Shown here piece after piece: positions 45,401 to 57,700 of a stretch of DNA of 64,000 nucleotides. The notes beneath the pieces were generated by a model. The model was not told the DNA's origin. It did no database searches and saw only the letters and a program-made list of their open reading frames with translations. The stretch's first letter is position 1. The number at the start of each line of letters is the position of its first letter. The position numbers were made by a program, and so were the translations under genes. This stretch comes from Carposina sasakii (lineage: Eukaryota > Arthropoda > Insecta > Lepidoptera > Carposinidae), in the NCBI GenBank assembly GCA_014607495.2, contig CP053175.1, positions 1,860,001 through 1,924,000 on the forward strand, in the 5' to 3' direction.

Positions 45401-48400
45401 TCGCTAATTGTGTTCCTGATGCAGTCTGAGCACTGTAGGTCAATCGATAGACAGCATAAGTACACATATCGACAAGTAGACGTTATAAGATCATAGGAAG
45501 GGAACCGTTCCTAAATGAACTAAGTTCTTCCAGGCACTTAAGATTCATCTCTCAATATTAATAGCTGACCAATAACAATGTAATATTTTTCTGAGTCCTA
45601 ACTGTTCTCAGAAAAAATGTCTATTAAAATGTTCTACTGGCCTAGTAGGTGTACTCATGCACATAATTATTATCTTCTTCAATCCCACGTTTTGTGATAT
45701 TGATTATGACTTGGCCTTCAGTTCAACCTCAAGGAAACCACCCAAAATTACTACTATAAATGAACAGTTACCGAGTAGCTTGAACAAGTACGCTTGATGA
45801 TAACAGAAGAGTTTTACTTGCCTCAATATAACACTGCTATAGGCTGTAGCGCCACGGAATGTATTTTTCGAAACCTTTATTGGTCAGCTGCTGGTAAGCT
45901 TTCTCATAATAAGTTACACCTTTTTGAGTAGCTTATTAAATAAGGAATTTAGTTTGATAAAGGGTACGCATGACGCAGTATATTATTTTGAAAGAGTAGG
46001 GGCTTAATTGGCAAAAACATTTAACAAATTTTGCTTGACCATTTCATGTTGATAGATTTTTGGGAGGTCAAAGTATAAAATGTGATTCATTTGTTATATG
46101 CCATTCTACTCCTCTAAAAGGAGATAAAAAAAAATCATAAAATGTCATATCTCCGACACCGTGAATTTCCGGATGGGGTGTTCCTTAATATAAAGGTAGC
46201 TAACGAGGTGCACTTTCACATGTGAAAAGAAATGATCCTTATTTCTGGTTTTCGAAGATTTTTACGTACATATAAATAAATACGGCTAGGTTCCTGAAAT
46301 GGTGTAGTCAGAACTGCGAGATCTTAAAGGATACCATGGCCACCACGTTTTATGCTAAGAAAAAACTCACTAGGAAGCATTTTAAAGTATGTAATAAAAT
46401 ATTTCCCTAACTGTTAACGTGTTCCTTAAATTTGTTATCATAGTTTCTAAGCTATTATACTTGTGTTTCGTCCTCAAGATTAGTGACGTTTTTGATATTA
46501 ATATATGTAACTATGTAGTAACGCATGAGTGACACCACTTCAGCACTAAGTTTAAATAATGCTTCAACTTGCAGTATCTACCTGCAGTTGTTGAAAACAT
46601 AATTTTTATTTTATTTTCTTTGGCTACCCTCATACCCTAGCCTACCTCGTATAGTCCAGCTAGACTAGCTTCATTCGCTGTTTAGTGCTCAACCACTTCA
46701 CATCTCTTCAAGTGTTTTCGCACAAAATATATATAAATATAAATATATATTTTTTTTTAAAGTAAGCTTCGAAAAATGTCGAAACGTAGTACAAGTGAAA
46801 ATAACTTTGAATTTATAGTTAAAAAATTAAAAAAATTAGAAAAGGAAGTTAAACGTTCTCGTCATCCTCGTAGTATCCTGAGCTCCTCAGAATCTTCAAC
46901 ATCGTCGTGTACTTCAAGAGCATCATCACCAGACTTAGAAAGTAAGCAAGTTTTGTTCATATTAATGAATTGCATTAGCGGTCATTATGATTTTACATTT
47001 TACCCTTCAATGTACCAGAGTAGTCTGCGGGACTATCTCGCCACATTGTTACCCAAACATGCACCAGAGTAGTCTGTGGGACTATCTCGCCGCATGGTTA
47101 TCCTTACGTGCACCAGAGTAGTCTGTGGGACTATCTCGCCGCATGGTTATCTTATATGCACCAGAGTAGTCTGTGGGACTATCTCGCCGCATAGTAAGCT
47201 CGCCGCTATTGACGTAAAATGTATCAGAGGTGACTTATAAGAGTTATTGTTTCAGGCCAAGCGCCATATTCAATCCTTGAAAACCTGCCTAGTGAGATTA
47301 CTGATATCAATACGGTTCAATCAATTCAACCTGAGGCTCCAGTAATTCCAGAAGCAACCAAAGAAACTACGGTTAACACAAACTTGTCCGAAGTGCTGGG
47401 TGAAGATCCAACGATTGATATCCAATATGGTCCAGATATAAACTCTGAATTAGCAATCAGACTAGCACATATAGCTACTTCTGGACTTAACAAAGAAACG
47501 CGCGATGTTCTACTTAAAAAATATCTAGTGCCAGCTAATTGTATTAAAATCTCGGCACCCCAGCTTAACGTCGAAATTAAAGCGGCTCTTCCAGATTTGG
47601 CAATCAAAAGAGATAAATGTATCGAAACACGTCAAAAAACCATTGCTGCTGGAATAGCATCACTTTGTCGTATTATATCTAAACAACTCGATTCCAAAGA
47701 TATAAATAACGAAATCACTAAAGACCTAATGGACATTGCTCGTCTTTTGTGTGATATACAATATTCCGAATCAGAAACTAGACGAAATTTTGCGCTTTTT
47801 TCTGTAAAAAAGGAGCTGAAAGATCAGCTGACACAAACAAAAATAGACAAATGCCTATTTGGAAGTGACTTTGCAGAAACCCTGAAAACTGCCAAAGCCG
47901 TTACAAAATCCAGTGCAGATTTAAAACGTGATCTACCTGAAAAATCTCAAGCCATGCCCAGTACATCCAAAAATAATTTAAACTGGAAGACGCGGACCGT
48001 TGCTCGCAGGCAGCAACCAGTTACTCAAACGCGTCACCAGCCTGCATCTTCGAGCTCAACGCAGCGCGAGACCTCACGCAACTACTCGCAACGTCGGCGC
48101 CACCACAAGCAGAGTCGCCGAGACTAGATTCGGTACGTTACACCATTGTGCTAGTAGACTTTCATGTCTTAACAAACAATGGTCCATGATCACGATAATC
48201 ATAGTAGTATTATCTCTTGGATAAAAGAGTATAAAATCAAACTTATACCGTCTGTCAAAATTACCCACCACGCGGGCAAATAATTACATTTAAATAAATC
48301 TGTTACTAAGTTTTTGGTGTCAATTCTAAATGCATACCATCTAAGACGATATTTTCGTGTATTATGGTGCTTATTAATCTTAAATTTAAAATTTTTAAAA

Positions 48401-51400
48401 ACACAATATTACATACACACAGATTTGTTCATCCATATTAAAGGATCTATCTTATATATCTAAAATATCTTTGGTTATTTTTTATAAATTGAATTTGCTT
48501 AGATTAATTATTGGTCTTCGCCTCGCTCTGGATAATAACCCAAATAATAATTATTAGTAGACTGTATTACATGAATTCTATGTGATTTAAGTTGGTATTT
48601 GTACGGCTCCTTTTGTCCTTATTGTCATTAAAAAGTAATTAGTTCATGCAGTTTTGTAAGTTCTGTATAAGCTATTCTGATGGTATGTTCTTGTCTGGGT
48701 TTACCTATGGGAAATGTATGAATATTATAGATTTTCTTGAAGTAATTTCGCTATTAATCGATTAAAAACTCATTTAGAATATAATTGAATACTGTCGTTA
48801 AATTCAGTACCTTTTTTCCAGCAACCGACACATCCAGGACAAGGTTACCCTGGTTGTCGGAGTTTTATTCGGTCAGCACTGCTCCAACGATGCATTCCAT
48901 CAGCTGCCCTAGATATCATACTGGCATCTCTATCAGAAAATACCCTAAAGCAGTACAATGTTTGCATGAAGCGTTGGTATTATTTTTCCACAGAAAATAG
49001 AATTGATATGTATCAACCGTCAATTCCTATTATTTTAGAATTCCTTACAAAAATCTTCAATGAGGGTGGTCAGTATGGGACGATTAATAGCTATAGGTCT
49101 GCACTTTCTCTGATTGCTGGTAATCTATCAGATGACGATCGTATTATAAGATTTTGTAAAGGAGTGTATAGACTTAGACCTCCTTTGCCTCGTTATAATA
49201 TAACGTGGGATGTAAGTGTAGTTTTAAACCATTTAGAATCGCTATTTCCTAATGAAACATTAAATTTAGAAAAATTATCAAAAAAATGCGCTACTTTACT
49301 TACTCTTGTAACGGCGCACAGAATACAGACGTTATCAAAAATTAAAGTTGATCAGGTGATTAAATCAAGTGATAAAATGATTATAAAAATCAATGACCTC
49401 ATTAAAACTTCTAAATTAGGTAAAACTCAGCCAACATTGTTCTTGCCTTTTTTCCGCGAACGTCCTGGTATATGTCCAGCAAATGTTCTTACTATATATC
49501 TAGATAAAACTAAGCATCTTAGAAAATCGAATGATCTCTTTATTAGTTTCCGTAAACCGTTCAATCCTGTTTCTGCTCAGACAATTAGTCGTTGGGTTAA
49601 ATCTACTTTGAAAGATAGTGGAATTGATGTTTCCATATTCTCGACTCACAGCACTCGCCATGCATCCACGTCTATGGCTCTTAAACTAGGAGTCAATCTA
49701 GATGTGATAAGGAAAACGGCAGGATGGAGTGGCAATTCCACTATCTTTGCCAAGTTCTATAATAGACCAATTGTTAATAACGAAGATAATATGGCTTTAG
49801 CTAGATCATTATGTTCACTATCCAATAAAAATAATTTTAAATGATTATAAAATTCATACCTACTGTGATTATTGTTCATTATGATTATAAATAAATAAGT
49901 GCCCAATTAAAACGTAATTTAATTGTTATGTATATTTCCTTCAAGTAGCTCTCAATGTCTACATAGTTACATATATTAATATCAAAAACGTCACTAATCT
50001 TGAGGACGAAACACAAGTATAATTGATGATTAAACGAACTTACCTTACGTGAAGTTCAATCATAATTATACGAAGTGTTTCGTCCGAAGAGATTAGTGAC
50101 ACCCACCCTCCCTGGTTGTTAAAATAAACCCATATAACTTTCGGAAATATCATAACTACCTAAACGAAATGAAGCTAGTCTAGCTGGACTATACGAGGTA
50201 GGCTAGGGTATGAGGGTAGCCAAAGAAAATAAAATAAAAATTATGTTTTCAACAACTGCAGGTAGATACTGCAAGTTGAAGCATTATTTAAACTTAGTGC
50301 TGAAGTGGTGTCACTCATGCGTTACTACATAGTTACATATATTAATATCAAAAACGTCACTAATCTCTTCGGACGAAACACTTCGTATAATTATGATTGA
50401 ACTTCACGTAAGGTAAGTTCGTTTAATCATCAATAATCATGATGATAAACATTATTACCAACTAATAAACGAAAAATCTAAAGTTTTCAAGTTCTTATAA
50501 AATAAATAAACAGGTAATTCGTATGATGTTCTCCTGTATTTATAATTCCGCTGGTTGTAATAAATTTCAGTGGAGAGATTAACAATTTCGGTGGTTTGAT
50601 AATAATATCGGTGGCGATTGAAATTTTTAAATGCAGATATATCAAGAAATAATATGTTTTTAAAAATGTGTACCATATGACTGAATATTATATATTTTTA
50701 GCTATTACTTCGAATACAAAAAAGTTATAGAAAGTGGATATAAAATTTCGCCAGCGTAATTAGTCAAAAATCGAGGTTGTTGAAATTCACCTTTATCATC
50801 TTATTTATTTCAGTCAATATGATAGGAACAAAGATCCGAAGAAATTTTACATTTTGGCAACAGTCCTTCTCTTCCACTCGTGTATATGTTCCAAAACTGG
50901 ACAAGTGCACCACGATATACGCCAATTAATGACGAAAGAAGATTTTTTCTGTATACTCAGGTTTTGCAAAACTCTAGTCAATATTGACGTCAACATTTAT
51001 AATATTGAACTGGCTATTAAAGGTTACTATTTGATTTTACTAGTTCTTCGAGTCTGATTCCATTTCATACAAATCTCATTAAGTATGAAGGTATTTTACA
51101 TGTCATAAAGCTCCTGTAACTATTGAAACTTTATTTCAGTCGCCTGTGAATCTAAACTACCGACACATAGTCGAATACTAATGGATTCACAAGAAACTCT
51201 AGTATATACTTCAAGATCTGCTGTGAAAACTTCTGAATCAAAGCCTAAAGCCCCATCTGATCATCCACAATCATCTGGAAAGACCGAATCAAAATCGAAA
51301 AAGTCCTCTCATCGTTCCCAATCTCCCGTCAAAAAGAAAGACTCGAAAACGAGAATATCTTCTAACCGTTCAAAATCATCTGTAAAACAGACAGATTCAA

Positions 51401-54069
51401 AGACGAGGTCATCTTCTAATCACTCACGATCAGCCAAACAGACTGACTCAAAATTAAAACCTTCATCTCGTCGTTCACAATCTTCGGTGAAAGAAACAGA
51501 TTCAAAAACGAAATCGTCACGACATTCACGGTCACCTATAAAAAAATCGGATTCTAAAACGAAATCGTCTCGTAGTTCGAAATCGTCATTGCAAAGATCG
51601 GGTTCAAAAACTAAATCGTCGCGTCGTTCGCGATCTGCTTTAAAAGTGGCGGATCCTCATAGATCAGACCATCCTTTGGAGAAGAAAGCTTCGCACTCAC
51701 CTGTGAGATTACAGGATCCAAAGACACATACTCAAAATTATCCAAAAGATCCTGCTGTAAGACTTTTTGATCCAAGGACAGACTCTGCATACCCTGGTAA
51801 TTATCATAATCTTCATTTTGCTACATTTCTCATTTAAAAGTTCTATGGTAGATATCCATCAAGGGTATACCCACCACCATGGTAGATACATACACACATA
51901 GCATACACGGCTGTGTTCCCAATCTGGGGTAACCAGAACTGCAGGGTCATAAAGGAGGTCCCGCACCCACGTATAGCGGGGATAAATGGAAATGATCCGT
52001 GACATGATCCATGGTATATCATCATACGTAAAAGGAAAACTTTACAAACCGTCCATCAAGATATTACAATCAAGCCTATCATGTATTTTATGAGTGATTA
52101 AAAAGTAAAATGTGTTTTCAGATATCAGTGCACCAAAGTTGGGTACCGGTATAGTGGTAAATAATCCTGGAACAGCTGATCCAAACTTACCTGGAGGCTG
52201 GCGTAAGTAAGACTGTCATTGAGTAAAGGTTTTGTCTACTTATGTTTACAACGATGACCACTATGATTTAGCTAGTCGACGCAGTTTTGTTCCTCTTTTG
52301 GAATTTCTAATTCTTCCACATTCACCATTATGGTTAATCAAGAAGAATAAATATTGTTAGTTTAAATTTTTAAACAGATTAGTAGAATATTATTTTTTGG
52401 CAGTTTTCGGACACTCTTTTCCCGACTGCGTCCAAATCTAAATGGAATGTCACATTTGACCTTGAGAGGTATCATTACACTCGTCTTAGTCGTGAAAGGG
52501 ACTCTGGGCTAAAATTTTTATGCAGTGGGGATTTTTTCATTAGTAAATGAGGTTATTAACTTCCAGCATACCTCTGTATGCTGGGTTGTGAATGCATCCG
52601 CTGCAGAGCTCGAGTTCCCTCACTGCCTCCATGTTCAGTAACTCAGTACACTGGAGATTGCCGAGGGGAAATGCTGGAAGACGCTGACACGTAACGTATA
52701 TTTTTTAAATGCTAAACTATGGTGATTATGATTTGATGCAGCAATACGTTTACGAGATTTCTTCTGTGTAAAATTTTATACCATATGCCCTGTCCTGTTT
52801 ATTTGCGTGAGCGATTTGATTATCTGTTCTTCAGAGATCGCCCACTACGATCAGCTACTACTTCTCTTATTAAAACTCCCCGTCATCAATCTGTTGCATA
52901 TGACTACTCCTACACTGTCTATGCAGTCAAGCTGTGGAACTCACTACCGCACACCATACGTGATTGTCCTACAATTGACATATTTAAGAGACAAGTAAAG
53001 GCATACTACCTTTCTCTTTCTTAGTAGGTCTGTCGGTTATTTTACTAAGATTGTAAGATACTTTTATTGTAAGTCTATGTAGGTTAGATTAGGTTAGTTT
53101 ATTATAGATATGTATTATTATGTAGGTATATTGATATTATGTAGGTTTATGTAAGTATATTTATTTGGTATTGTGTACACATACAATCTACCTTTTTCAC
53201 CCAACTTTCGCTATCACAAGTGGTTTGCTGGTAGAAATCTCTTATAGGGATAAGCACGCCTTTGTACTTTGTCAATGTAAAATGTTTTTCCATATAAAAT
53301 GTATGTGTACAATAAAGAATAGTATAGAAAAGATTTTCTATTTCATCTTCCATATAAATTAGCTGTATATCCTTCAGTGCATGTCATAAGAGTCTACTAA
53401 AGAACTCAGGCATTCTCCCAGGCGATAAGCTAGCAACTTGGATCTCCCCTCGCTATGCTAAACGTGGCTGCGGGAATTGCTTGTGATTTTGCAGTTCTGG
53501 TTCCCTTTTGGTAAGACCGCCGTGTGTATTGTTTATCTATCTTCATGCATTTGCATGGATAAAATAAGAAATGAGTATATAATAGGAAGTCTGAAAGTTG
53601 CGCCGATCACAGACAAGACGTTACGAAGTAACCGTCATCTGTATACATTGGTACGGGCATATAAAGCGACGGGATGAAAGGCATATTTTACAGAGAGCGT
53701 TGTGCTCATACTTTTATATGTGGATATAAAGTTGAGGTAGACCAAAGTGCTGGATGGACTGTGTGAGAGAGGATATGCGTATACTGGGAGTGAGCACTGA
53801 GATGACGGATAACAGGGATGAATGGAAGAAAAGTACATATTGCGCCGACCCCAAATAAATGGGAACAGGTCAGGAAGATGATGATGCATCTTTAGTCTGC
53901 GTTTCTTAAAAAATAATTTGTTTCTTCTTACAGGACTTGTCGAGAAGATCTTCACGACATAAGGTTATTCCACTGGCCGTTTTTCCAGCTATGTTCATAC
54001 ATTGCATGCTGCGCAGATATACTATTAATAATAATTATTCTATGTAATATATCACATAGAGAAAATTAA
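42458..54069 (+). CDS. Unrecognised tandem-family membrane protein, paralog 2
   Basis: Seven exons: 42458-42532, 43126-43301, 50814-51022, 51140-51796, 52122-52202, 52567-52690, 53934-54069; 485 residues, phases consistent. The conserved domain spans residues 1-153 (KWTNILLFW; VRTCITPAKDV; ILYLYPKLDL; FYILATVLLFHSCICS; DIRQLMTKEDFF). Exon 4 (154-372) is much larger than in the paralogs and is built of degenerate Ser/Lys/Arg units of about 20 residues such as SSVKQTDSKTRSSSNHSRS. Exon 5 encodes a Gly/Pro segment ending LPGG. The Cys exon has CMLGCECIRCR and GDCRGE. The last exon holds a span (about 456-478, ACCADILLIIIILCN) and a short tail SHREN. Intron 2 is 7.5 kb, against 0.3-0.5 kb in the plus-strand paralogs, because a DIRS element and other repeats inserted there. 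Confidence 0.87.
42567..42722. mobile_element. GC-rich MITE in intron 1 of paralog 2
   Basis: Perfect 25-bp inverted ends beginning AAGGTGGGTTCCCACGGTGC enclose 106 bp of alternating ggacgcgc / gcgtccgt motifs, far richer in GC than its surroundings. Inner repeats of cgtccgtcc could form further hairpins. Confidence 0.8.
42905..43069 (+). repeat. Repeat A fragment, 57 bp before an exon
   Basis: 'acacggctacatatcatcac' to 'gatttattcttgtgaagcgt', decayed. Confidence 0.6.
43489..43740. repeat. Dispersed repeat H, copy 2
   Basis: Nearly identical to 26748-27000, including 'caccgggccctacac' and 'ccgtggcatcctcaggatta'. In intron 2 of paralog 2. Confidence 0.75.
43741..46453. other. Intron 2 of paralog 2, left part
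   Basis: No exon or complete element recognised. A repeat A scrap lies at 46279-46365 ('tacggctaggttcctgaaat'). Confidence 0.5.
46776..48127 (+). CDS. DIRS Gag-like protein, two exons
   Basis: Exon 46776-46941 (MSKRSTSENNFEFIVKKLKK...) ends tagaaa|gtaagc. Exon 47256-48127 follows tgtttcag and joins in phase 1, giving 345 residues. The N-terminus is a basic coil followed by a Ser run; the centre has INSELAIRLAHIATSGLNKE and LPDLAIKRDKCIETRQ; the C-terminus is Arg/Gln/Ser-rich and basic, fitting nucleic-acid binding. No zinc knuckle is seen, as is common in DIRS Gag. Function is inferred from position in the element. Confidence 0.75.
47012..47199 (+). repeat. 49-bp tandem repeat in the Gag intron, 4 units
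   Basis: Each unit starts accagagtagtctgtgggac and includes tatctcgccgca. Spacing is 49, 49 and 48 bases. It lies wholly within the predicted intron 46942-47255. Confidence 0.9.
48118..48290 (+). pseudogene. Stub of the DIRS reverse transcriptase
   Basis: A frame reading GTLHHCASRLSCLNKQWSMIT continues after a frameshift as IISWIKEYKIKLIPSV. This matches the general pattern at the start of DIRS RT domains (Gly-Arg-Leu...Trp...Thr, then Gly-Tyr-Lys-Ile). The remaining RT, RNase H and methyltransferase regions are missing before 48822. Confidence 0.5.
48822..49844 (+). CDS. DIRS tyrosine recombinase
   Basis: The open frame of 340 residues starts after an acceptor-like ttttttccag; the first Met is at 48966. 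Numbered from that Met, catalytic residues are visible: Arg119 (TAHRIQTLSK), His228-x-x-Arg231 (HSTRHAST), Trp254 (AGWSGN) and the nucleophile Tyr265 (FAKFYNRP). The N-terminal part SENTLKQYNVCMKRWYYF is a core-binding-like domain. It would catalyse strand exchange of the circular DNA intermediate. The absence of stops suggests recent activity. It may be expressed by splicing to the acceptor at 48821, which is inference. Confidence 0.85.
   Translation, partial: QPTHPGQGYPGCRSFIRSALLQRCIPSAALDIILASLSENTLKQYNVCMKRWYYFSTENRIDMYQPSIPIILEFLTKIFNEGGQYGTINSYRSALSLIAGNLSDDDRIIRFCKGVYRLRPPLPRYNITWDVSVVLNHLESLFPNETLNLEKLSKKCATLLTLVTAHRIQTLSKIKVDQVIKSSDKMIIKINDLIKTSKLGKTQPTLFLPFFRERPGICPANVLTIYLDKTKHLRKSNDLFISFRKPFNPVSAQTISRWVKSTLKDSGIDVSIFSTHSTRHASTSMALKLGVNLDVIRKTAGWSGNSTIFAKFYNRPIVNNEDNMALARSLCSLSNKNNFK
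49959..50102. repeat. DIRS internal complementary region
   Basis: Segment 49959-50034 is the reverse complement of the element's left end and 50034-50102 of its right end. This juxtaposes the two termini as in the circle junction. Confidence 0.85.
50435..50813. other. Intron 2 of paralog 2, right part
   Basis: AT-rich. It ends in a good polypyrimidine tract (cttatttatttcag) before exon 3. Nothing else seen. Confidence 0.5.
51896..52015 (+). repeat. Repeat A fragment in intron 4 of paralog 2
   Basis: 'cacggctgtgttcccaatct' through 'gatccgtgacat'; the second half is absent. Confidence 0.65.
52785..53330 (+). mobile_element. 5'-truncated LINE: RT C-terminus plus 3' UTR
   Basis: Frame 52785-53024 reads PVYLRERFDYLFFRDRPLRS, then YTVYAVKLWNSLPHTIRDCP and YYLSLS with a stop. 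The UTR ends near 'gtgtacaataaagaatagta'. Same family as 20765-21240. It sits in the intron between the Cys and membrane exons of paralog 2. Confidence 0.7.
53363..53527 (-). repeat. Repeat A copy in intron 6 of paralog 2
   Basis: 'cagtgcatgtcataagagtc' to 'tgcagttctggttccctttt', with the outer end lost. Confidence 0.65.
53548..53870 (+). mobile_element. RTE-like LINE 3' remnant, frameshifted
   Basis: Related to the intact frame at 63464-63793 (IRNEYI..., KVAPITDK, ERILQRAL-like) but broken by small indels. Ends 'catattgcgccgaccccaaa'. Confidence 0.65.
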
Positions 54070-54715
54070 GACAAATCGAAGATTGCTGAAGTTTATTAAC
54101 GTAAGTAGGTGTTTAAACCAGGTTCAATATATAGGTAAGTAGTAAATGTGCTGATAGCGTAATGTTCAGCTCAAGTAGCGCTAAGGCCATTCCACTATCT
54201 CCTACCATTAATTTGTAATAACACATACATTTTGTTTGTATTTCTGAACATAAAACCAACATAATTATAATAACTCTAGTAGCCTGTGCGTAAAACCATC
54301 CGAACCATAGCTTGACGATTCGAGTGCGCCCGCGCCGCTCGTCTCCGATTTTGTCCGCATATAGGTTAAGATTGAGATGAGATGATTTCCGTTTTTGCTG
54401 TTCCCGCTGGAACTTCGGAATATACTTTCTTAGTATTCGCTTCGTCTTGCATTCTCAGTTGTATTGGCTGTTCGCACGTGGCTGATGATACCAAGTTGAC
54501 TGAAATGTTTCTGCTTCACGTTCTCCAAGTATTCTCCAATGAAAACGTATCTTAAAATTCTGTCATTTTTTCTTCTTTCAATGACATTGACAAATGTCAT
54601 TAAATTTTTATAGTTTCTACGTTTCTACATCTTCAATAATTTAAAGTTAATTTCTCGAAGTTATATCGATTTAGCGGTGTTACAATCTAAGTAAATTGTG
54701 CAAGTGAAGTAGATA

Positions 54716-57700
54716 ATGCTGTCAGCAAATGACGCGGAAATTAAACAACGATGGAAGAATGTTTTGTTGGCTTGGGTAAATCGTGAATTTTACATTCATA
54801 CATATACATACATCAGCACCGGATAGGATCGTATCAGTGAATTTAGCAATATTATATTTCAAAAATTCACGAGACAACAAAGGCGTGTATCGGGCCGTAG
54901 GAAAGACGCTGAACGCTTTTCACTTGCACTTCTAGCGTTAGTAGCTTTACCTTCGTGACTGATTCATCAATGGCATGCTACTTTATAAAATACTATACGA
55001 TTGCAATATTCAACGCGTTTCTTGAACCGTATTCCCCTGTGCTTGATAAATATGAGATTAAACTTGAAGAAAACAGGAAAGTTGCTTTCTATCCAATAAA
55101 TATTTTATTTCAGGTTAACAGATGTATTACACCGTTTGAGGATGATATAAATCAACTTAACTATAATACAATTGTAGCCATAATGAATCGTTATAAGACG
55201 GATATTGATGATTTTAGACGTTTGAAATCTCAACTAACTCCTGAAGATTTGGAGCTGTACATTGCCACTCTGTATCCAAAACTGATGTTGGGGTAAGGTT
55301 TTTGATATTAGTATTATCTGATTATACTTTAATTTTGTTCATTGTTCATGTGATGTTTTTAAAAAATGTTTTGTAGTCTTGTACCTACCTTAGTTATCGA
55401 TATTTTGCGATGCCCATTATTTACTTAAATACCTTGAAATTAATAGCATTCTCTGCGTAAAGAACTGAGTGTCTTCTCACCCACTTAAAATACATGGTAG
55501 AATATCTACCCTAAAATAACAAGGTATCTTCTTTGTCTCTTCACACAGGGTTGGAAGCCAGCTCTAGTTTCGGTACTGGCTGATCTAGTAATCTCTGGGT
55601 CTGAACCTTCTACGTTCTATCGGGGAGATTACATTATGTGTTAATACAATTAAATATTTTTTAAAATTAATTTAATACAGATGATTAAATTGTATTTGTA
55701 TTAGCCTAGTAATTTCTTTGACAAACTTAATAACTTCTTTCAGACGTTATGAAAAGGATATACCGATGAAATTCTACATATTAACCTCAGTTCTACTGTT
55801 CCACTCGTGCATGAAATCCAAGAATGAACACGTCGGCACCGATATATTTCAGTATATGACCAAAAGCGATCAGTTTACGTTATCCAAGTTTTGCAAAACC
55901 CTTGTTGGAATGGACATGACGGTTACCAATGTCGAAATGGCTATCCAAGGTGATCTTCTATTCGTAATTGATTGTCCTATCTTCGTTTTTGTTAGGATTA
56001 CGTACTCTGTTACAAAGACTCTACTGTCTATCTCTTTGTTACAAGACATCTCATGAACCATAATACGAGTAGCAAGAAAGTTGAAATTTTTACGCATAAT
56101 GTATTGAAAAATAGAAAAAAATATAAGTTATACGTACCACAAACGTGGTTTTAGATAATGGCATGGAACTCTTTGTTCATGAGATGAACTTGCACTTGGT
56201 CGGTTTTTAAACTTATTATCTACTTCCATAAAATTTTGTATACACGAAGATTTTGTAGACATGAATGATTTTACTTTTAAAATTTTTAATTGACCTTGAC
56301 CGTAAAATATAGTTTTTTTCAGTTGCCTGTGAATCAAGATATAACGTGAGATCGGATTTAATATTTCTGCATCACCCTGGTAATATAACTACTAGCAAGA
56401 TTGGAGAGACGAATGTTCCTAAGGTTTTGAAAATGTCACAGTCTATGCCTAATACGTGTGTTAACCCAGGTAAATAATCTGGAGCTCTCTAGTTTGTTTT
56501 TGTATGTTATGGGTGTACTGCGGGTTGTTGAAAATGATCACTAATAATTTGCTAGCTTGAGAGCATGCTCGATTTCTTTAGTCGACTCTTACGACATGCA
56601 CGGAAGAAGATACAGCTGATGTATTCTAGTGAAGCCCCGCATTAGCACAGGATTGTAACTAAATGAAAATGCATTTATTTTGACTTGACTTTATTTATTT
56701 CAAAATTATTTGTTTTCTGTTACGTTAATTTGATTTTTTATAAATATTACATCATAAAGGACTTATATGCCAAATTTTAGCTTTCTTCGTTAATTATTTA
56801 CGACTGCGCGTTGTATATTATTTACTCAATCAATCAGTATTGGAAGAGGTTCACATAATTATATTTTATTATGATATTTTTTTTGTTTCAGCTGGACACC
56901 CATGTCTTCCAGGATGTGGTAAGATTTGAGCAGTAGTATATTCTTTTTTTTTTAATGATAATGTGTGTAAAATATTTGTGAATAGGAAGCCTCATTTACA
57001 CATGTTTATAATATTCAAAATAAACTTGGCCATACCAATTTAAAGGCTATTTGATTTTTTCCAGTTGGACAACAGTTTACGCGTGAAGTTCGCAAGTTAA
57101 TCGAAAAAATTCCACGCAAAATAAAGGCTTCCTATTGAAGGAAACTTTTTCGATAGCTTTGCGAACTTCGCTGTCGCTAGTAAATTGTTACGTACATTGA
57201 CTAAGCCCCCAATATCGGCTTAATGTTTTACTCAACTGCTAAATCTTTAGATTCAGTGATCCCGAATATTTCTGGAATAATGAAATAAGCAAATGAAAGT
57301 CATGTAAAATGTTTCAGCTCAGGCAGGAGGGGTTCCAGCATCCGTCCTGCCTATAGACGGTGAGTGCGTTTACGTACTGCGTCCGAGATGAATCCGAGAA
57401 ACTGATTTTAAAAATACTGAACTTCGGATACCGCTTACGCACTACGTCCGGCATTTTCTAGACTCTAGAATCTAGACTATTTGTTCCGTTATTAGGGTTA
57501 GGGTTGCTGAAAAGTTTTACTATTCGTTAAAAATAACATACAGACGAAATGAAGACATCTCTTTTTTGAAGTCGGTTAAAACAGCTCGGATTTGGTTCGG
57601 ACGAAGTGCGGAAGTATTCAAAGAATAGTAGAAGTAGCTGTGACAGTATAAAATACGGTAGTTAAATTGTCATCTTAGATATTGTATTTCTCGGATCTCC

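Larger units (their letters stand above)
46454..50434 (+). mobile_element. DIRS-type tyrosine-recombinase retrotransposon, RT-deleted
   Basis: Inverted terminal repeats at 46454-46676 and 50167-50434 are near identical. An internal complementary region at 49959-50102 contains, back to back, the complement of the left terminus (to 50034) and of the right terminus (from 50034). This layout is specific to DIRS elements, which integrate circles through a tyrosine recombinase and leave no target duplication. Gag and recombinase frames are intact but only a decayed stub of the reverse transcriptase remains. The element lies in the sense direction within intron 2 of paralog 2. Confidence 0.88.

Noticed and set aside
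46454..50434. Crypton or Ngaro element as an alternative to DIRS
   Set aside because: Cryptons lack gag and inverted termini, and Ngaro elements have split direct repeats. The inverted ends plus internal complementary region fit DIRS.
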